Origin: Rhizobiaceae bacterium
Lineage (GTDB): Bacteria; Pseudomonadota; Alphaproteobacteria; Rhizobiales; Rhizobiaceae
Length of the DNA stretch: 64,000 nt
NCBI GenBank assembly: GCA_019635755.1
Contig: JAHBYW010000001.1
Location: 868,001-932,000, forward strand
Direction: 5' to 3'
In this document: in pieces, positions 18,212 through 27,412 of the stretch
How the letters are laid out: every line of letters begins with the position of its first letter
Position numbering within the stretch: position 1 is the first letter of the stretch
Made by a program: the position numbers and the translations under genes
The notes under the pieces: generated by a model
What the model was told of the DNA's origin: nothing
Seen by the model: the letters and a program-made list of their open reading frames with translations, nothing else
Databases searched by the model: none

Positions 18212-20113
18212 ATGATCCGCAAGTTCTTCAGCGATGTCCGGGGCAACTACGCCCTGATGACCGCGGCGGCGATCGTGCCGATCATGGGTGGCCTTGCACT
18301 GGCCGTCGACTACACGGAAATGGCCAAGCAGCGTCAGGAGACGCTCAACGCGCTGGACGCCGCGGGCATCGCAACCGCGCGACGGATCGTCGAAGGCGGC
18401 GGCACCGAGGATCAGATCAAGGCCTACGCCAAGGACTATTTCGAGGCCAATCTCGGCTCGGTGAAGCCCTCCAACACCATCCTGACCGTCGTGCTGCCGC
18501 AGAACAACACCGGCGGCGGCACGCTCAAGCTGTCGGCGGCGCTCAAATACGCGCCCTACTTCTACCCGACCTTCGCCAACCTCATCGGCAAGGACATGGG
18601 CGACACGCAGAAGCTCGACTTCAACGCGACGTCGGAGATCAAGCTGAAGAACACGCTCGAGGTCGCGCTGGTGCTCGACAATTCGGGCTCGATGGACGAC
18701 ACCGGCTCCGGCTCGGGCAAGAAGCGCATGGTGCTGCTCAAGGAAGCTGCCAAGGAACTGGTGGACACCATTTCCGCGCAGGCCCAGAGCATGAAGCAGA
18801 TCTCCAAGCCGGTGCAGTTCGCCGTTGTGCCGTTCGCCGCATCGGTCAATGTCGGCGCCGCCAACAAGACGAAGACCTGGATGGACCTGGACGGCATCTC
18901 CCCCGTCCACCACGAGAACTTCGACTGGACGGTGTTCACCGCCTCCAACAAGAAGGTCACGAAGGTCGGCAGCATCTACTACAAGAAGGGCAGCGGCTGG
19001 GGTTCCCAGGAGAACCAGAAGGTCACGCGCCTGACGCTGCTGGACGACATCATCTACCCGTCGTCGCGCACCTGGGTGCCCAAGAACGTCTGCATCGCCA
19101 CCTACGGCAACGGCTCGTGCAAGACGTGGCAGGACCAGGGCCAGTACAGCTATACCTACGCGCCGTATGCGAGCTGGGGCGGCTGCGTGGAGGCCCGGCC
19201 CTATCCGTACAACGTCAACGACACGAGCCCGTCCTCGTCGGTACCGGCGACCTACTTCGTGCCGATGTTCGCGCCGGACGAGACCGACCGCAAGGACAGC
19301 TCGAACCGCAACGCCAACGGCAACTGGTGGTCGGACGACTCCTCCTCCACCGACGACGCGCTGCGCCAGCGCAGCACGCTGAAATACTTCGTCGCCGGGG
19401 CCTGGGGTTCCAGCGCCGCTGCGGCCAGCAGCGGTCCGAACGACAGTTGCACGACCACCGCGATCACGCCGCTGACCGACGTCAGCGCAACGGCGGGCGT
19501 CACCACGATCAAGGACGCCATCGACGCCATGGCCTCCAACGGCGCGACGAACGTTCCCGAGGGAATGGCGTGGGGCTGGCGGGTGCTGTCCAGCGGCCAG
19601 CCGTTCAACGAGGGCCGCTCGGAAAGCGAGAAGGGCAACGACAAGGTCGTCATCGTGCTGACCGACGGCGCCAACACCTACTACACGCCCACCTCTCTGG
19701 GCTACAACGACCTCGCCGGCAACAAGTCGATCTACTCGGCCTACGGCTACACGGGCAAGTCGTACAACTCCGGCGACACGCGCCTGTTCATGAACACGTC
19801 GAGCTCGGTCGGCAAGACGACCTATACGAACGCCAACTACACGACCGCGCTCAACGAGCAGTTCGCCACGCTCTGCGGCAACGCCAAGACCGCCGGCGTC
19901 ATCGTCATGACGGTGTCGCTCGACCTCAGCACGACGAACACGACCGAGAACGCCCAGATCAACGCGCTGAAGACCTGCTCGTCGGACTCGCGCTTCCGCA
20001 AGGACAGCGCCGGCCAGCCGGTGAAGCTCTACTGGAACACGACCGGCGGCAGCCTGGCGAAGACCTTCAAGGAGATCGCCGACGAACTGTCCAACCTGCG
20101 CATCGTCGGCTGA
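18212..20113 (+). CDS. TadG-like pilus-associated protein with von Willebrand A domain (copy 1)
   Basis: A 633-residue protein. The first 50 residues are the TadE/TadG-type membrane anchor (RGNYALMTAAAIVPIMGGLA, then VDYTEMAKQRQETLNALDAA), which carries the flp/tad pseudopilin-like N-terminus. The rest is an interrupted von Willebrand factor A domain: the metal site starts DNSGSM (about residue 165), TNVPEG supplies the threonine loop and VIVLTDGANTYYTP supplies the third loop. Between them lie long inserts rich in Trp/Tyr and paired Cys (GGCVEARPYPYN). TadG proteins act in tight-adherence pilus assembly, but no other tad gene is in view. ATG 18212 has AGCAGGGGG upstream. A close paralogue follows. 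Confidence 0.85.
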   Translation: MIRKFFSDVRGNYALMTAAAIVPIMGGLALAVDYTEMAKQRQETLNALDAAGIATARRIVEGGGTEDQIKAYAKDYFEANLGSVKPSNTILTVVLPQNNTGGGTLKLSAALKYAPYFYPTFANLIGKDMGDTQKLDFNATSEIKLKNTLEVALVLDNSGSMDDTGSGSGKKRMVLLKEAAKELVDTISAQAQSMKQISKPVQFAVVPFAASVNVGAANKTKTWMDLDGISPVHHENFDWTVFTASNKKVTKVGSIYYKKGSGWGSQENQKVTRLTLLDDIIYPSSRTWVPKNVCIATYGNGSCKTWQDQGQYSYTYAPYASWGGCVEARPYPYNVNDTSPSSSVPATYFVPMFAPDETDRKDSSNRNANGNWWSDDSSSTDDALRQRSTLKYFVAGAWGSSAAAASSGPNDSCTTTAITPLTDVSATAGVTTIKDAIDAMASNGATNVPEGMAWGWRVLSSGQPFNEGRSESEKGNDKVVIVLTDGANTYYTPTSLGYNDLAGNKSIYSAYGYTGKSYNSGDTRLFMNTSSSVGKTTYTNANYTTALNEQFATLCGNAKTAGVIVMTVSLDLSTTNTTENAQINALKTCSSDSRFRKDSAGQPVKLYWNTTGGSLAKTFKEIADELSNLRIVG

Positions 20114-20130
20114 CGTCGCGAACGGAATGA

Positions 20131-20157
20131 AGCGCCCCGCCCCGGCGGGGCGCTTTT
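20131..20157 (+). terminator. rho-independent terminator after the first TadG-like gene
   Basis: A GC-rich perfect hairpin with arms at 20132-20141 and 20144-20153 (GCGCCCCGCC / GGCGGGGCGC), flanked by an A-T pair and followed by TTTT. It lies 18 bases after the stop, so the two tandem TadG-like genes are probably transcribed separately, at least in part. Confidence 0.8.
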
Positions 20158-20300
20158 GCGTTTGGCCCCCCATGCGCCATGGTTAACGCGCGCCTCACGC
20201 GCCGTTAACGAATCGAGCGGTTTTCCAAACCTGGCTTTCAGGCCTTTGTGAAAGGCTGAGCTTACGTTCAGCCTGTCGCGCGGCGGGGGCCGCTCCATTG

Positions 20301-22256
20301 ATGCTCGACTTCTTGAGGGATCGCGGTGGCAACTACGCCATCGTGTCGGCATTCGCGATGGTGCCCATCATGGGCGGCCTCGCCATCGCCGTCGACTTCG
20401 GCGAGATGAGCCGCGAGCGGCAGCTCATGGTCAATGCGCTCGACGCGGCCGGCATCGCCACCGCGCGCCACGTCGTCAGCGGCGCCGACGAAGCGGCGCT
20501 GAAGGCCTATGCGCAGGATTTCTTCGAGGCCAATCTCGGCCGCGTCGACCCCGCCTCGACCCAGCTCACCGTCACGCTGCCGACCAACCAGGCCGGCGGC
20601 GGCACGCTCAAGCTCTGCGCCAAGCTCGACTACGATCCCTACTTCGTGCCGGTCTTCAAGAGCCTGATCGGCGCCGAGGACACCGGCGGCGTCGCCTTCT
20701 CAGAATGCACCGAGGTGCGGCTGAAGAACACGCTGGAGGTCGCGCTGGTGCTCGACAATTCGGGCTCCATGAAGGAATACGGCTCGGGCTCGGGCCAGAA
20801 GCGCATCGACCTCCTGAAGACGGCCGCCAAGCAGCTCGTCGACACGCTGGCGCTGCAGGCGACGCTGATCAAGCAGGTCGACAAGCCGGTCCAGTTCGGC
20901 CTCGTGCCCTTCGCGGCCTCGGTCAATGTCGGACCCGAGAACGCCGGCGCGTCGTGGATGGACATCGAAGGCCTCTCGCCCGTCCATCACGAGAGCTTCG
21001 ACTGGTCGACGCTCAACGCCGCCGACAAATACGCACAGAAGATCAACGGCATATGGTACAAGAAGGGCATCGGCTGGGGAGCCGAGGTCGACCAGGTCCT
21101 GTCGCGCTTCTCGCTCTACCGGGACATGAAGAAGGTGTCCGAGCGCGAATGGGTCGAGACCCACCGCGAATATGTCTGCACGCGCTACCGCTCGAACGGA
21201 ACATGCCGCGAGGGGCACTGGAACTCGATCGGTTACTGGGACGAGACGATCTCGGCCTATTCGAGCTGGCAGGGCTGCGTCGAGGCCCGGCCCTGGCCCT
21301 ACAACAGCACCGACGCGCCCGCCCAGGGCGGCTCGAACAACACCGGCATCGGCTATGGCGATCCCGCCACGATGTTCGTGCCGATGTTCGCGCCGGACGA
21401 GCCGGGCGACCGCTGGGAGACTGCCGCCGATCCGACGCCCGACAACTTCAGCGCGTCCAACAACTGGTGGAACGACAGCATCGAGGGCTCGGGCAACGGC
21501 CGCGCGCGCATGCTGCACATGGCGAAGTATTTCGACGTCCGGCCCTTCGGCGCCACCTCGCCGCAGGGCAGCGGCCCGAACTACTCCTGCACGACCAATC
21601 CGATCACGCCGCTGGTCGACGTGACGACGGCTGAGGGCCTCGCCGCGATCAAGGGCGCCATCGACGGCATGGCGCCGAACGGCGGCACCAACGTGCCGGA
21701 GGGGCTGGCGTGGGGCTGGCGCGTCGTGTCCGGCGGCGAGCCGTACGCGCAGGGCCGCCCCGACGCCGAGCGCGGCAACGACAAGGTCGTCATCGTGCTG
21801 ACCGACGGCGCCAACACCTACTACACGCCGTCCTCGCTGGGGTTCGGCGACGCCGCCGACACCAAGGCCGTCTATTCGTCCTACGGCTACACGAAGCCGG
21901 GCTACAACGGCACGGCGACCGCGCGCCTGTTCATGGGCGCCAGCGCCGCGATCGGCCAGTACGACTATTCCAACGGCAACTACACCAATGCGCTGAACGA
22001 GCAGATGGCGGCGCTGTGCGCCAACGCCAAGGCCGCGAACGTACTGGTCATGACCGTCTCGCTCGACCTGTCGACGACCAACGCCGAAGAGAACAAGGCG
22101 ATCGGCGCGATGCGCGCCTGCGCCTCGGATTCGCGTTTCCGCAAGAACGCCGACGGCACGCCGGCCAAGCTGTTCTGGAACGCCACGGGCTCGAACCTGG
22201 CGGAGAAGTTCAAGGAAATCGCCGACGAACTGTCGAACCTGAGGATCGTCGGCTAG
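20301..22256 (+). CDS. TadG-like pilus-associated protein with von Willebrand A domain (copy 2)
   Basis: A 651-residue paralogue of the preceding gene with the same plan: TadE-like anchor (RGGNYAIVSAFAMVPIMGGL), von Willebrand A metal-site motif DNSGSM, the TNVPEG loop, the VIVLTDGANTYYTP loop and an identical C-terminus, FKEIADELSNLRIVG. The insert regions differ most, for example KYAQKINGIWYKKGIGW versus KKVTKVGSIYYKKGSGW. This copy has an additional CTRYRSNGTC segment. ATG 20301 is used; an in-frame TTG precedes it. The upstream gap carries the terminator of copy 1 and a GGCTGA/TCAGCC inverted repeat just before the gene. The tandem arrangement indicates duplication followed by divergence. 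Confidence 0.85.
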   Translation: MLDFLRDRGGNYAIVSAFAMVPIMGGLAIAVDFGEMSRERQLMVNALDAAGIATARHVVSGADEAALKAYAQDFFEANLGRVDPASTQLTVTLPTNQAGGGTLKLCAKLDYDPYFVPVFKSLIGAEDTGGVAFSECTEVRLKNTLEVALVLDNSGSMKEYGSGSGQKRIDLLKTAAKQLVDTLALQATLIKQVDKPVQFGLVPFAASVNVGPENAGASWMDIEGLSPVHHESFDWSTLNAADKYAQKINGIWYKKGIGWGAEVDQVLSRFSLYRDMKKVSEREWVETHREYVCTRYRSNGTCREGHWNSIGYWDETISAYSSWQGCVEARPWPYNSTDAPAQGGSNNTGIGYGDPATMFVPMFAPDEPGDRWETAADPTPDNFSASNNWWNDSIEGSGNGRARMLHMAKYFDVRPFGATSPQGSGPNYSCTTNPITPLVDVTTAEGLAAIKGAIDGMAPNGGTNVPEGLAWGWRVVSGGEPYAQGRPDAERGNDKVVIVLTDGANTYYTPSSLGFGDAADTKAVYSSYGYTKPGYNGTATARLFMGASAAIGQYDYSNGNYTNALNEQMAALCANAKAANVLVMTVSLDLSTTNAEENKAIGAMRACASDSRFRKNADGTPAKLFWNATGSNLAEKFKEIADELSNLRIVG

Positions 22257-22313
22257 GCGGCCTCCGTCGCCGACCCACTTCCGCTGCCGGGCCGATCGTG
22301 GCATCACCCCGCC

Positions 22314-23417
22314 ATGGGGTGGTTGGACCTTCGGTCGGTTTTCCGGAGACGGTTCGGCGCGGCGGTATGCGCCGGGCTGCTGGCGGCGGCCTGCGCGCCG
22401 CAGGCCGCGCTGGCGCTTGCGGACCGCGTCTCGGAAACGCTGCGGCCACTCGAGGAGCCCGGCTGGCCGGCCTTCCTCGCCATGGTCGATGTCCGCCCGG
22501 AACGCGCCTATGTCGTGCTGGTGCTGGCGCAGACGGACACGCCGCTCGACCTCAAGACGCCGGACGATGCGCGCCGCTCGCTGGTGGCCAATGCCTTCCG
22601 GCTGCGCGCCAAGAATGCCAAGTCGGTCGTCGGCCACGTGATGGTGGGCTGGCAATGCGCGACCGGGCGCGGCTTCGCCTCGCAGACGGGCGAGAGCCAG
22701 AACCAGGGCGCCCGCATGGCGCTCGCCGGCGGCTGGGGCATGACGGCGTTCCTCAGCACCTATCTCGACGGCCGCGTCGACGGCGCACGCACGCTGCCGG
22801 CCAAGTACCAGGAGATCGTCGGCAAGGGTGACGCCAACGTGCTGGTGGTGGAGACGAGCGAGCAGGACTGCCAGGCGCTGCGCGGCTTCGTCGCGCGCTA
22901 CCTGACCCATCCCAACCACCCCGCCCAGCGCTACAGCATGGTGCTCGACCCGGCCCGGTTCGAAGGCGGCGGCTGCGTGTCGTTCGCGATGGCCGCGGCC
23001 GCGCAGGCCGGCGTGCTGGCTGACGCGCAGCCGGCTTTCCGCCGCCGGCTGACCGTTTCGTCCGGCATCCTCGGCCGGCGCAAGAAGGCGCCGCAGGGCG
23101 TGGTGCCCTATGTCATGGCCTACTCCGCCGGCGAGGAGCGCGTCGTCGACCTGACGCGGATGCTGAACGGCTCGTGGTCGGAAGGGCCGGTCCATGCGCG
23201 CATCGCCATCGTCGACCCGGAGCTCATCTTCGCGGGCGTCACCCGCATCCGCGCACTGGCCGGCATCCGGCGCGACTGGCGCAACAAGCGCGCCCTCCCC
23301 GACACCGACCCCGCCGTCGCCTTGGCCGTGACGCTGTCCCAGCGCTGGGCGGCCCGGTTCGACACCCGCCGCATCGCCGACCCCGCCGGGGTCTCGGCGC
23401 TGGTGCTGGAACGGTAG
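22314..23417 (+). CDS. secreted protein of unknown function, possible permuted papain-like fold
   Basis: I do not recognise this 367-residue protein. It has a basic start and a hydrophobic signal ([21 protein letters not shown]), so it is likely exported; Cys27 could also be a lipidation site. Visible elements are [16 protein letters not shown] (about residue 100), a Gly-rich stretch [17 protein letters not shown], and [20 protein letters not shown] (about residue 225). A histidine in a beta-strand followed much later by a cysteine at the start of a helix is the order seen in circularly permuted NlpC/P60 (YiiX-like) proteins. That is inference from motif order only. It lies 57 bases after the second TadG-like gene, which suggests co-transcription. 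Confidence 0.6.
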   Translation: MGWLDLRSVFRRRFGAAVCAGLLAAACAPQAALALADRVSETLRPLEEPGWPAFLAMVDVRPERAYVVLVLAQTDTPLDLKTPDDARRSLVANAFRLRAKNAKSVVGHVMVGWQCATGRGFASQTGESQNQGARMALAGGWGMTAFLSTYLDGRVDGARTLPAKYQEIVGKGDANVLVVETSEQDCQALRGFVARYLTHPNHPAQRYSMVLDPARFEGGGCVSFAMAAAAQAGVLADAQPAFRRRLTVSSGILGRRKKAPQGVVPYVMAYSAGEERVVDLTRMLNGSWSEGPVHARIAIVDPELIFAGVTRIRALAGIRRDWRNKRALPDTDPAVALAVTLSQRWAARFDTRRIADPAGVSALVLER

Positions 23418-23512
23418 GGCGATCCGCGCAACTTGCCCCTGCCCGCCCGATCGGCTACCAAGCCGCCGCGCCGGCAAGGCGCGGATTTCCAAGGAAAAGA
23501 CGGCAGACGGAC

Positions 23513-25066
23513 ATGGCCGACAGAGGCGAGAAAATGAAGGCGCGGTCGCCGCGCGGCTTCGTCGACCGGACGCCGGAGGACATCCGCGCGACCGAGGCCA
23601 TGATGGAGAAGATCAAGGCCGTCTACGACCTCTACGGTTTCGAGCCGGCCGACCAGCCGATCATCGAATACACGGATGCGCTGGGCAAGTTCCTGCCCGA
23701 TCAGGACCGGCCGAACGAAGGCGTGTTCTCCTTCCGCGACGACGACGAGCAATGGCTGTCGCTGCGCTACGACCTGACCGCGCCACTGGCGCGCTACGTC
23801 GCGGAAAACTTCGAGAAGCTGCCAAAGCCGTTCCGCAGCTATCGCGCCGGTTGGGTTTTTCGCAACGAGAAGCCGGGGCCGGGGCGCTTCCGCCAGTTCA
23901 TGCAGTTCGACGCCGATACGGTCGGCACCCCTTCCGTCGCCGCCGACGCCGAGATGGCGATGATGATGGCCGATGTCATGGAGGCTCTGGGCATCAGCAG
24001 AGGCGACTACGTCATCCGCGTCAACAACCGCAAGGTGCTGGACGGCGTGCTCGAAGCGATCGGCCTCGGCGGGCCGGAGAACGCAGGGCGCCGGCTGACG
24101 GTGCTGCGCGCCATCGACAAGCTGGACAAGTTCGGCGTCGACGGCGTGCGGCTCCTGCTGACGACGGGCCGCTGGGACGGCGGCAAGGAAGGCGAAGGCG
24201 ATTTCACCAAGGGCGCCGGCCTCAGCGACAACCAGGCGGCAATCGTGGTGTCCTTCTTTGTCGCGACCGCGCCGGCGCAGCCGCACATGAACTTGCCCGC
24301 CGACACGCCTGGCGCCAGCAACGCGGCGACGATTGCCTACCTCCCGAAACTTGGGATCGAGAACGCCCCGTTCGTCGACGGCGCCGCGGAGCTTGCGCAG
24401 ATCGCGGCGATGGTTGCGATGGCCGGCTATGGCGAGGACCGTATCAAGATAGACCCATCGGTCGTGCGCGGGCTCGAATATTACACCGGCCCCGTCTTCG
24501 AGGCCGAGCTCCTGTTCGAGATCCCGAACGAGGACGGGCAGATCGTGCGCTTCGGCTCGGTCGGCGGCGGCGGGCGCTATGATGGGCTCGTCTCGCGCTT
24601 CCGCGGCGAGCCGGTGCCGGCCACGGGCTTCTCCATCGGCGTCTCGCGGCTGATGTCGGCGCTGAAGGCGCTCGGCAAGGTCGACCGTTCGACAGGCTCA
24701 GGACCGGTCGTCGTGCTGGTCATGGACAAGGACACCGACAGCCTCGGCCGCTACCAGAAGATGGTGTCGGAGCTGCGCAGCGCCGGCATTCGCGCGGAGA
24801 TGTATCTCGGCGGCGCGGGCATGAAGGCGCAGATGAAATATGCCGACCGGCGCGGCAGTCCCGTCGTCGTCATCCAGGGCGGCGACGAGCGCGCCAAAGG
24901 CGAGGTGACGCTGAAGGACATGGCGCTCGGCGAGGAACTGTCCAAGCAGATCGCCGACAATGCCGAGTGGCGCGAGGGCCGCCCGGCGCAGGTGTCGGTG
25001 CCCGAGGGCGAACTGGTCACGGCGGTGCGAAAAATCCTCGATGCACAGAAGGCGGAACGGGGATGA
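23513..25066 (+). CDS. hisS: histidyl-tRNA synthetase
   Basis: A 517-residue class II aminoacyl-tRNA synthetase charging tRNA-His. Motif 2 is [23 protein letters not shown], the histidine-binding loops are [15 protein letters not shown] and [13 protein letters not shown], motif 3 is GFSIGVSRL, and a C-terminal anticodon-binding domain ends the protein. It is longer than the roughly 420 residues of the E. coli enzyme and belongs to the divergent alphaproteobacterial type that pairs with a tRNA-His lacking G-1; such a tRNA is encoded at 58623. ATG 23513 ([15 protein letters not shown]) has purine-rich GGAAAAG and ACGGA upstream. hisZ and hisG follow. Confidence 0.94.
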   Translation: MADRGEKMKARSPRGFVDRTPEDIRATEAMMEKIKAVYDLYGFEPADQPIIEYTDALGKFLPDQDRPNEGVFSFRDDDEQWLSLRYDLTAPLARYVAENFEKLPKPFRSYRAGWVFRNEKPGPGRFRQFMQFDADTVGTPSVAADAEMAMMMADVMEALGISRGDYVIRVNNRKVLDGVLEAIGLGGPENAGRRLTVLRAIDKLDKFGVDGVRLLLTTGRWDGGKEGEGDFTKGAGLSDNQAAIVVSFFVATAPAQPHMNLPADTPGASNAATIAYLPKLGIENAPFVDGAAELAQIAAMVAMAGYGEDRIKIDPSVVRGLEYYTGPVFEAELLFEIPNEDGQIVRFGSVGGGGRYDGLVSRFRGEPVPATGFSIGVSRLMSALKALGKVDRSTGSGPVVVLVMDKDTDSLGRYQKMVSELRSAGIRAEMYLGGAGMKAQMKYADRRGSPVVVIQGGDERAKGEVTLKDMALGEELSKQIADNAEWREGRPAQVSVPEGELVTAVRKILDAQKAERG

Positions 25067-25079
25067 CAAGCGCGGCCTG

Positions 25080-25258
25080 TTCCCTCCCCCTTGAGGGGAG
25101 GGTGGCCGCAAGGCGGCGAAGCCGCCGCGAGCGGCCGGGTGGGGTCGGAGCGGCAGCGCGCCGACGTCACCCTGCGCCGACTCCAGAGGCGTGGTCTTCG
25201 GCAGCACCCCCACCCGGCCGGACTTTGTCCGGCCACCCTCCCCTCAAGGGGGAGGGAA
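25080..25258. repeat. palindromic interspersed repeat between hisS and hisZ
   Basis: A 28-bp perfect inverted repeat (25080-25107 against 25231-25258; each arm contains CCCTCCCCCTTGAGGGGAGG) encloses about 120 bp. A second, inner inverted repeat (GGCCGGGTGGGG near 25132, CCCCCACCCGGCC near 25206) nests within it. Each arm is itself a small palindrome around CCCCCTTGAGGGG. It occupies the whole hisS-hisZ gap and would fold strongly in RNA. It belongs to a family seen elsewhere in this window. Confidence 0.9.
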
Positions 25259-25265
25259 CGCCGTC

Positions 25266-26363
25266 ATGACCCGCGCACCCGCCCTCTCCTCCACCATCCG
25301 CACCTTCCTCGCATCCCGCGACACGGATGCGATCGACGTACCGATCCTGCAGCCGGCCGATCCGTTCCTGGACATGGCGGGCGAGGACCTGCGCCGCCGC
25401 ATCTTCCTCACCGAGAGCGAGACCGGGGCGGCGATGTGCCTGCGGCCGGAGTTCACCATCCCCGTCTGCCTCGATCACATCGGCCGGCGCGTCACGGCGA
25501 AGCAGCGCTACGCCTATTGCGGCGAGGTCTTCCGGCAGCGGCGGGACGGCCCGCCGGAGTTCTTCCAGGCCGGCATCGAGGATCTCGGCGAGACCGACAT
25601 CGCGGCGGCGGACGCCCGCTCGCTGGCCGATGCGCATGCGCTGATCGCGGCTGCCCTGCCCGGCCGCGCTCTCTCCGTCACGCTGGGCGACCAGTCCGTG
25701 TTCGAGGCGGTGCTGGCCGCGCTCGGCCTGCCGCGCGGCTGGCAGAAACGTCTCGCCCGCGCCTTCGGCGCGCCGGACCTGCTGGCCGCCGCGCTGGCCG
25801 ATTTGCAGCGCCCGCCGAACGGCGCGGCGGCCCTCATCGGCGCGGCCACCGACCGGGCCACATTGACTGCCGAAATCACCGGCGCCTTCGCCGGCGCCGG
25901 CCTGTCGCCCACCGCCGGGCGCACGCCGGACGAGATCGCGGCGCGGCTGATGGAAAAGGCCGAGCTGGCCCGCGTTCGTCTCGCCGACGGCGCGCTGGCC
26001 TCGCTGAAGACGTTCCTCGCGATCGACGTGCCGCTCGAGGGCGCAACCGACGCGCTGGTCTCGTTTTCGGCACGCGCCGGCCTGTCGCTCGGCGGGGCGC
26101 TCGACCTGTTCGCGCACCGTGCGAAGGCCATCGGCGCCCACGGCCTGCCGGCCGGTGCGGTCCGCTACGACGCCGCCTTCGGCCGGCCGCTCGACTATTA
26201 CACCGGCCTGGTCTTCGAGATCGGCGCGCAGGGAGCACCCCGGCCGCTCGCCGGCGGCGGCCGCTACGACCGGCTGCTCACGCTGCTCGGCGCGAAGGAT
26301 GCCATTCCCGCCGTCGGCTTCTCGGTCTGGCTCGACCGCATCGAGGCGATGGGAACTGCCTGA
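25266..26363 (+). CDS. hisZ: ATP phosphoribosyltransferase regulatory subunit HisZ
   Basis: A 365-residue HisRS-like paralogue without tRNA-charging function. It keeps the class II synthetase core, including CLRPEFTIPVCLDH, YAYCGEVFRQRR (motif-2-like), RPLDYYTGLVFEIGA and AGGGRYDRLL, but lacks the anticodon-binding domain of HisS. HisZ pairs with the short form of HisG to make the active, histidine-regulated ATP phosphoribosyltransferase, the first step of histidine synthesis. ATG 26363-side homology ends normally. ATG 25266 lies just after the repeat, and the frame upstream of it is only repeat sequence. hisG follows beyond another repeat. Confidence 0.93.
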   Translation: MTRAPALSSTIRTFLASRDTDAIDVPILQPADPFLDMAGEDLRRRIFLTESETGAAMCLRPEFTIPVCLDHIGRRVTAKQRYAYCGEVFRQRRDGPPEFFQAGIEDLGETDIAAADARSLADAHALIAAALPGRALSVTLGDQSVFEAVLAALGLPRGWQKRLARAFGAPDLLAAALADLQRPPNGAAALIGAATDRATLTAEITGAFAGAGLSPTAGRTPDEIAARLMEKAELARVRLADGALASLKTFLAIDVPLEGATDALVSFSARAGLSLGGALDLFAHRAKAIGAHGLPAGAVRYDAAFGRPLDYYTGLVFEIGAQGAPRPLAGGGRYDRLLTLLGAKDAIPAVGFSVWLDRIEAMGTA

Positions 26364-26388
26364 TGATCGTGGTCGTGTCTTCGTGGTT

Positions 26389-26483
26389 TACCCCCACCCC
26401 TGACCCCTCCCCGCAAGGGGGAGGGGAAGCTGCCGCGCCCTTGTTCCCCTCCCCCTTGCGGGGAGGGGTCAGGGGTGGGGGTA
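26389..26483. repeat. 40-bp perfect inverted repeat between hisZ and hisG
   Basis: Arms at 26389-26428 and 26444-26483 are perfect reverse complements (40 bp each), separated by a 15-base loop reading AGCTGCCGCGCC-like sequence. Each arm contains the inner palindrome CCCCTCCCCGCAAGGGGGAG. As RNA this forms an extremely stable hairpin 22 bases before the hisG start. Core and loop match the copy at 34848-34940. Confidence 0.93.
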
Positions 26484-26505
26484 TTTGCACGGGGGAAACC
26501 GCCCC

Positions 26506-27201
26506 ATGACCGTCACCCTCGCGCTGCCCTCCAAGGGCCGGCTGAAGGAGCAGGCGGCAGAGGCCTTCGCCCGCGCCGGACTGGCCATCGACATGCCGGG
26601 CGACGACCGCCGCTACCGCGCCCGGCTGGCCGGCCGCGACGATGTGGAGATCGCGTTCCTGTCCGCGTCGGAGATCGCCGGCGAACTGGCCGAAGGCAAG
26701 ATCGACCTCGGCGTCACCGGGGAGGATCTGCTGCGCGAGACCATTGCCGATTTCGATCGCCGGGTGGAGATCGCCGCGCGCCTGCCCTTCGGCTTCGCCG
26801 ATGTCGTGGTGGCCGTGCCCGACGTCTGGCTCGACGTCGAGACGATGGCGGACCTGGACGACGTCGCCGCCGACTTCCGTCAGCGCCACGGCCGGCGGCT
26901 CAGGATCGCGACGAAATACTGGCGGCTGACGCAGCAGTTCTTCTCGCAGAAGCATGGCATCCAGGTCTACCGCATCGTGGAAAGCCTCGGCGCCACCGAG
27001 GGCGCGCCGGCGGCTGGTTCCGCCGACGTGATCGTCGACATCACCACCACCGGCTCGACGCTCAAGGCCAACCATCTCAAGGTGCTCGCCGACGGCGTGA
27101 TCGTGAAGTCGCAGGCCTGCCTGGTGCTGTCGAAGCAGGAGCGGCCGGCAGCGGACGAGGCCGTCATCGCGGAGATCGCCGGGCGGCTGCGAAGCGCGTA
27201 G
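26506..27201 (+). CDS. hisG: ATP phosphoribosyltransferase, short form HisG
   Basis: A 231-residue catalytic subunit that joins ATP and PRPP at the start of histidine biosynthesis. Features are the opening [12 protein letters not shown], the [10 protein letters not shown] segment and the PRPP-binding loop [17 protein letters not shown]. It ends soon after and lacks the C-terminal regulatory ACT-like domain of long HisG, so it needs HisZ, which is encoded upstream. ATG 26506 was chosen because the conserved start follows at once. No strong ribosome site is visible; the stable repeat hairpin ends about 22 bases upstream and may influence initiation. Confidence 0.94.
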   Translation: MTVTLALPSKGRLKEQAAEAFARAGLAIDMPGDDRRYRARLAGRDDVEIAFLSASEIAGELAEGKIDLGVTGEDLLRETIADFDRRVEIAARLPFGFADVVVAVPDVWLDVETMADLDDVAADFRQRHGRRLRIATKYWRLTQQFFSQKHGIQVYRIVESLGATEGAPAAGSADVIVDITTTGSTLKANHLKVLADGVIVKSQACLVLSKQERPAADEAVIAEIAGRLRSA

Positions 27202-27214
27202 CGCACCAGATCGA

Positions 27215-27411
27215 GCACCCCCTCACCGGCCCTTCGGGCCACCTCTCCCCCTGCCCCCCCTGGGGAGAGGAACCCGGGCTGGAGTCCTACTTCGCCTGCG
27301 TTCAAATCTCGCGATGACACCGCGGCAGCGGTTCCTCTCCCCCGGGCAGGGGGAGAGGCCGGATTGCCCCGAAGCCGCATGGCGAGGCTGGCAATCCGGG
27401 TGAGGGGGTGC
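27215..27411. repeat. nested palindromic repeat after hisG
   Basis: The whole hisG-DoxX gap is a nested inverted repeat. The outer arms are GCACCCCCTCACC near 27215 and GGTGAGGGGGTGC near 27399. The inner arms CCTCTCCCCCTGCCC (27242-27256) and GGGCAGGGGGAGAGG (27344-27358) match perfectly. Between them lies about 87 bp of unrecognised sequence. It sits between convergent genes, where it could also act as a bidirectional transcription stop. Confidence 0.85.
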
Positions 27412-27412
27412 T

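Noticed and set aside
18101..20173. A 690-codon minus-strand frame opposite the first TadG-like gene
   Set aside because: No start signal or domain; the sense frame has clear von Willebrand A motifs.
18055..20300. CtrA-like half sites (TTAACCAT and similar) before the TadG-like genes
   Set aside because: Single TTAA-containing half sites occur by chance, and the spacing of the TTAA pairs does not match the full TTAA-N7-TTAA box.
20700..23492. A 930-codon open frame on the minus strand
   Set aside because: It spans the second TadG-like gene and the exported-protein gene on the other strand; composition is typical of a high-GC shadow and no motif is present.
25080..27411. Repeats considered as a CRISPR array
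   Set aside because: They are inverted pairs with unequal spacing and no regular spacers; no cas genes are nearby.
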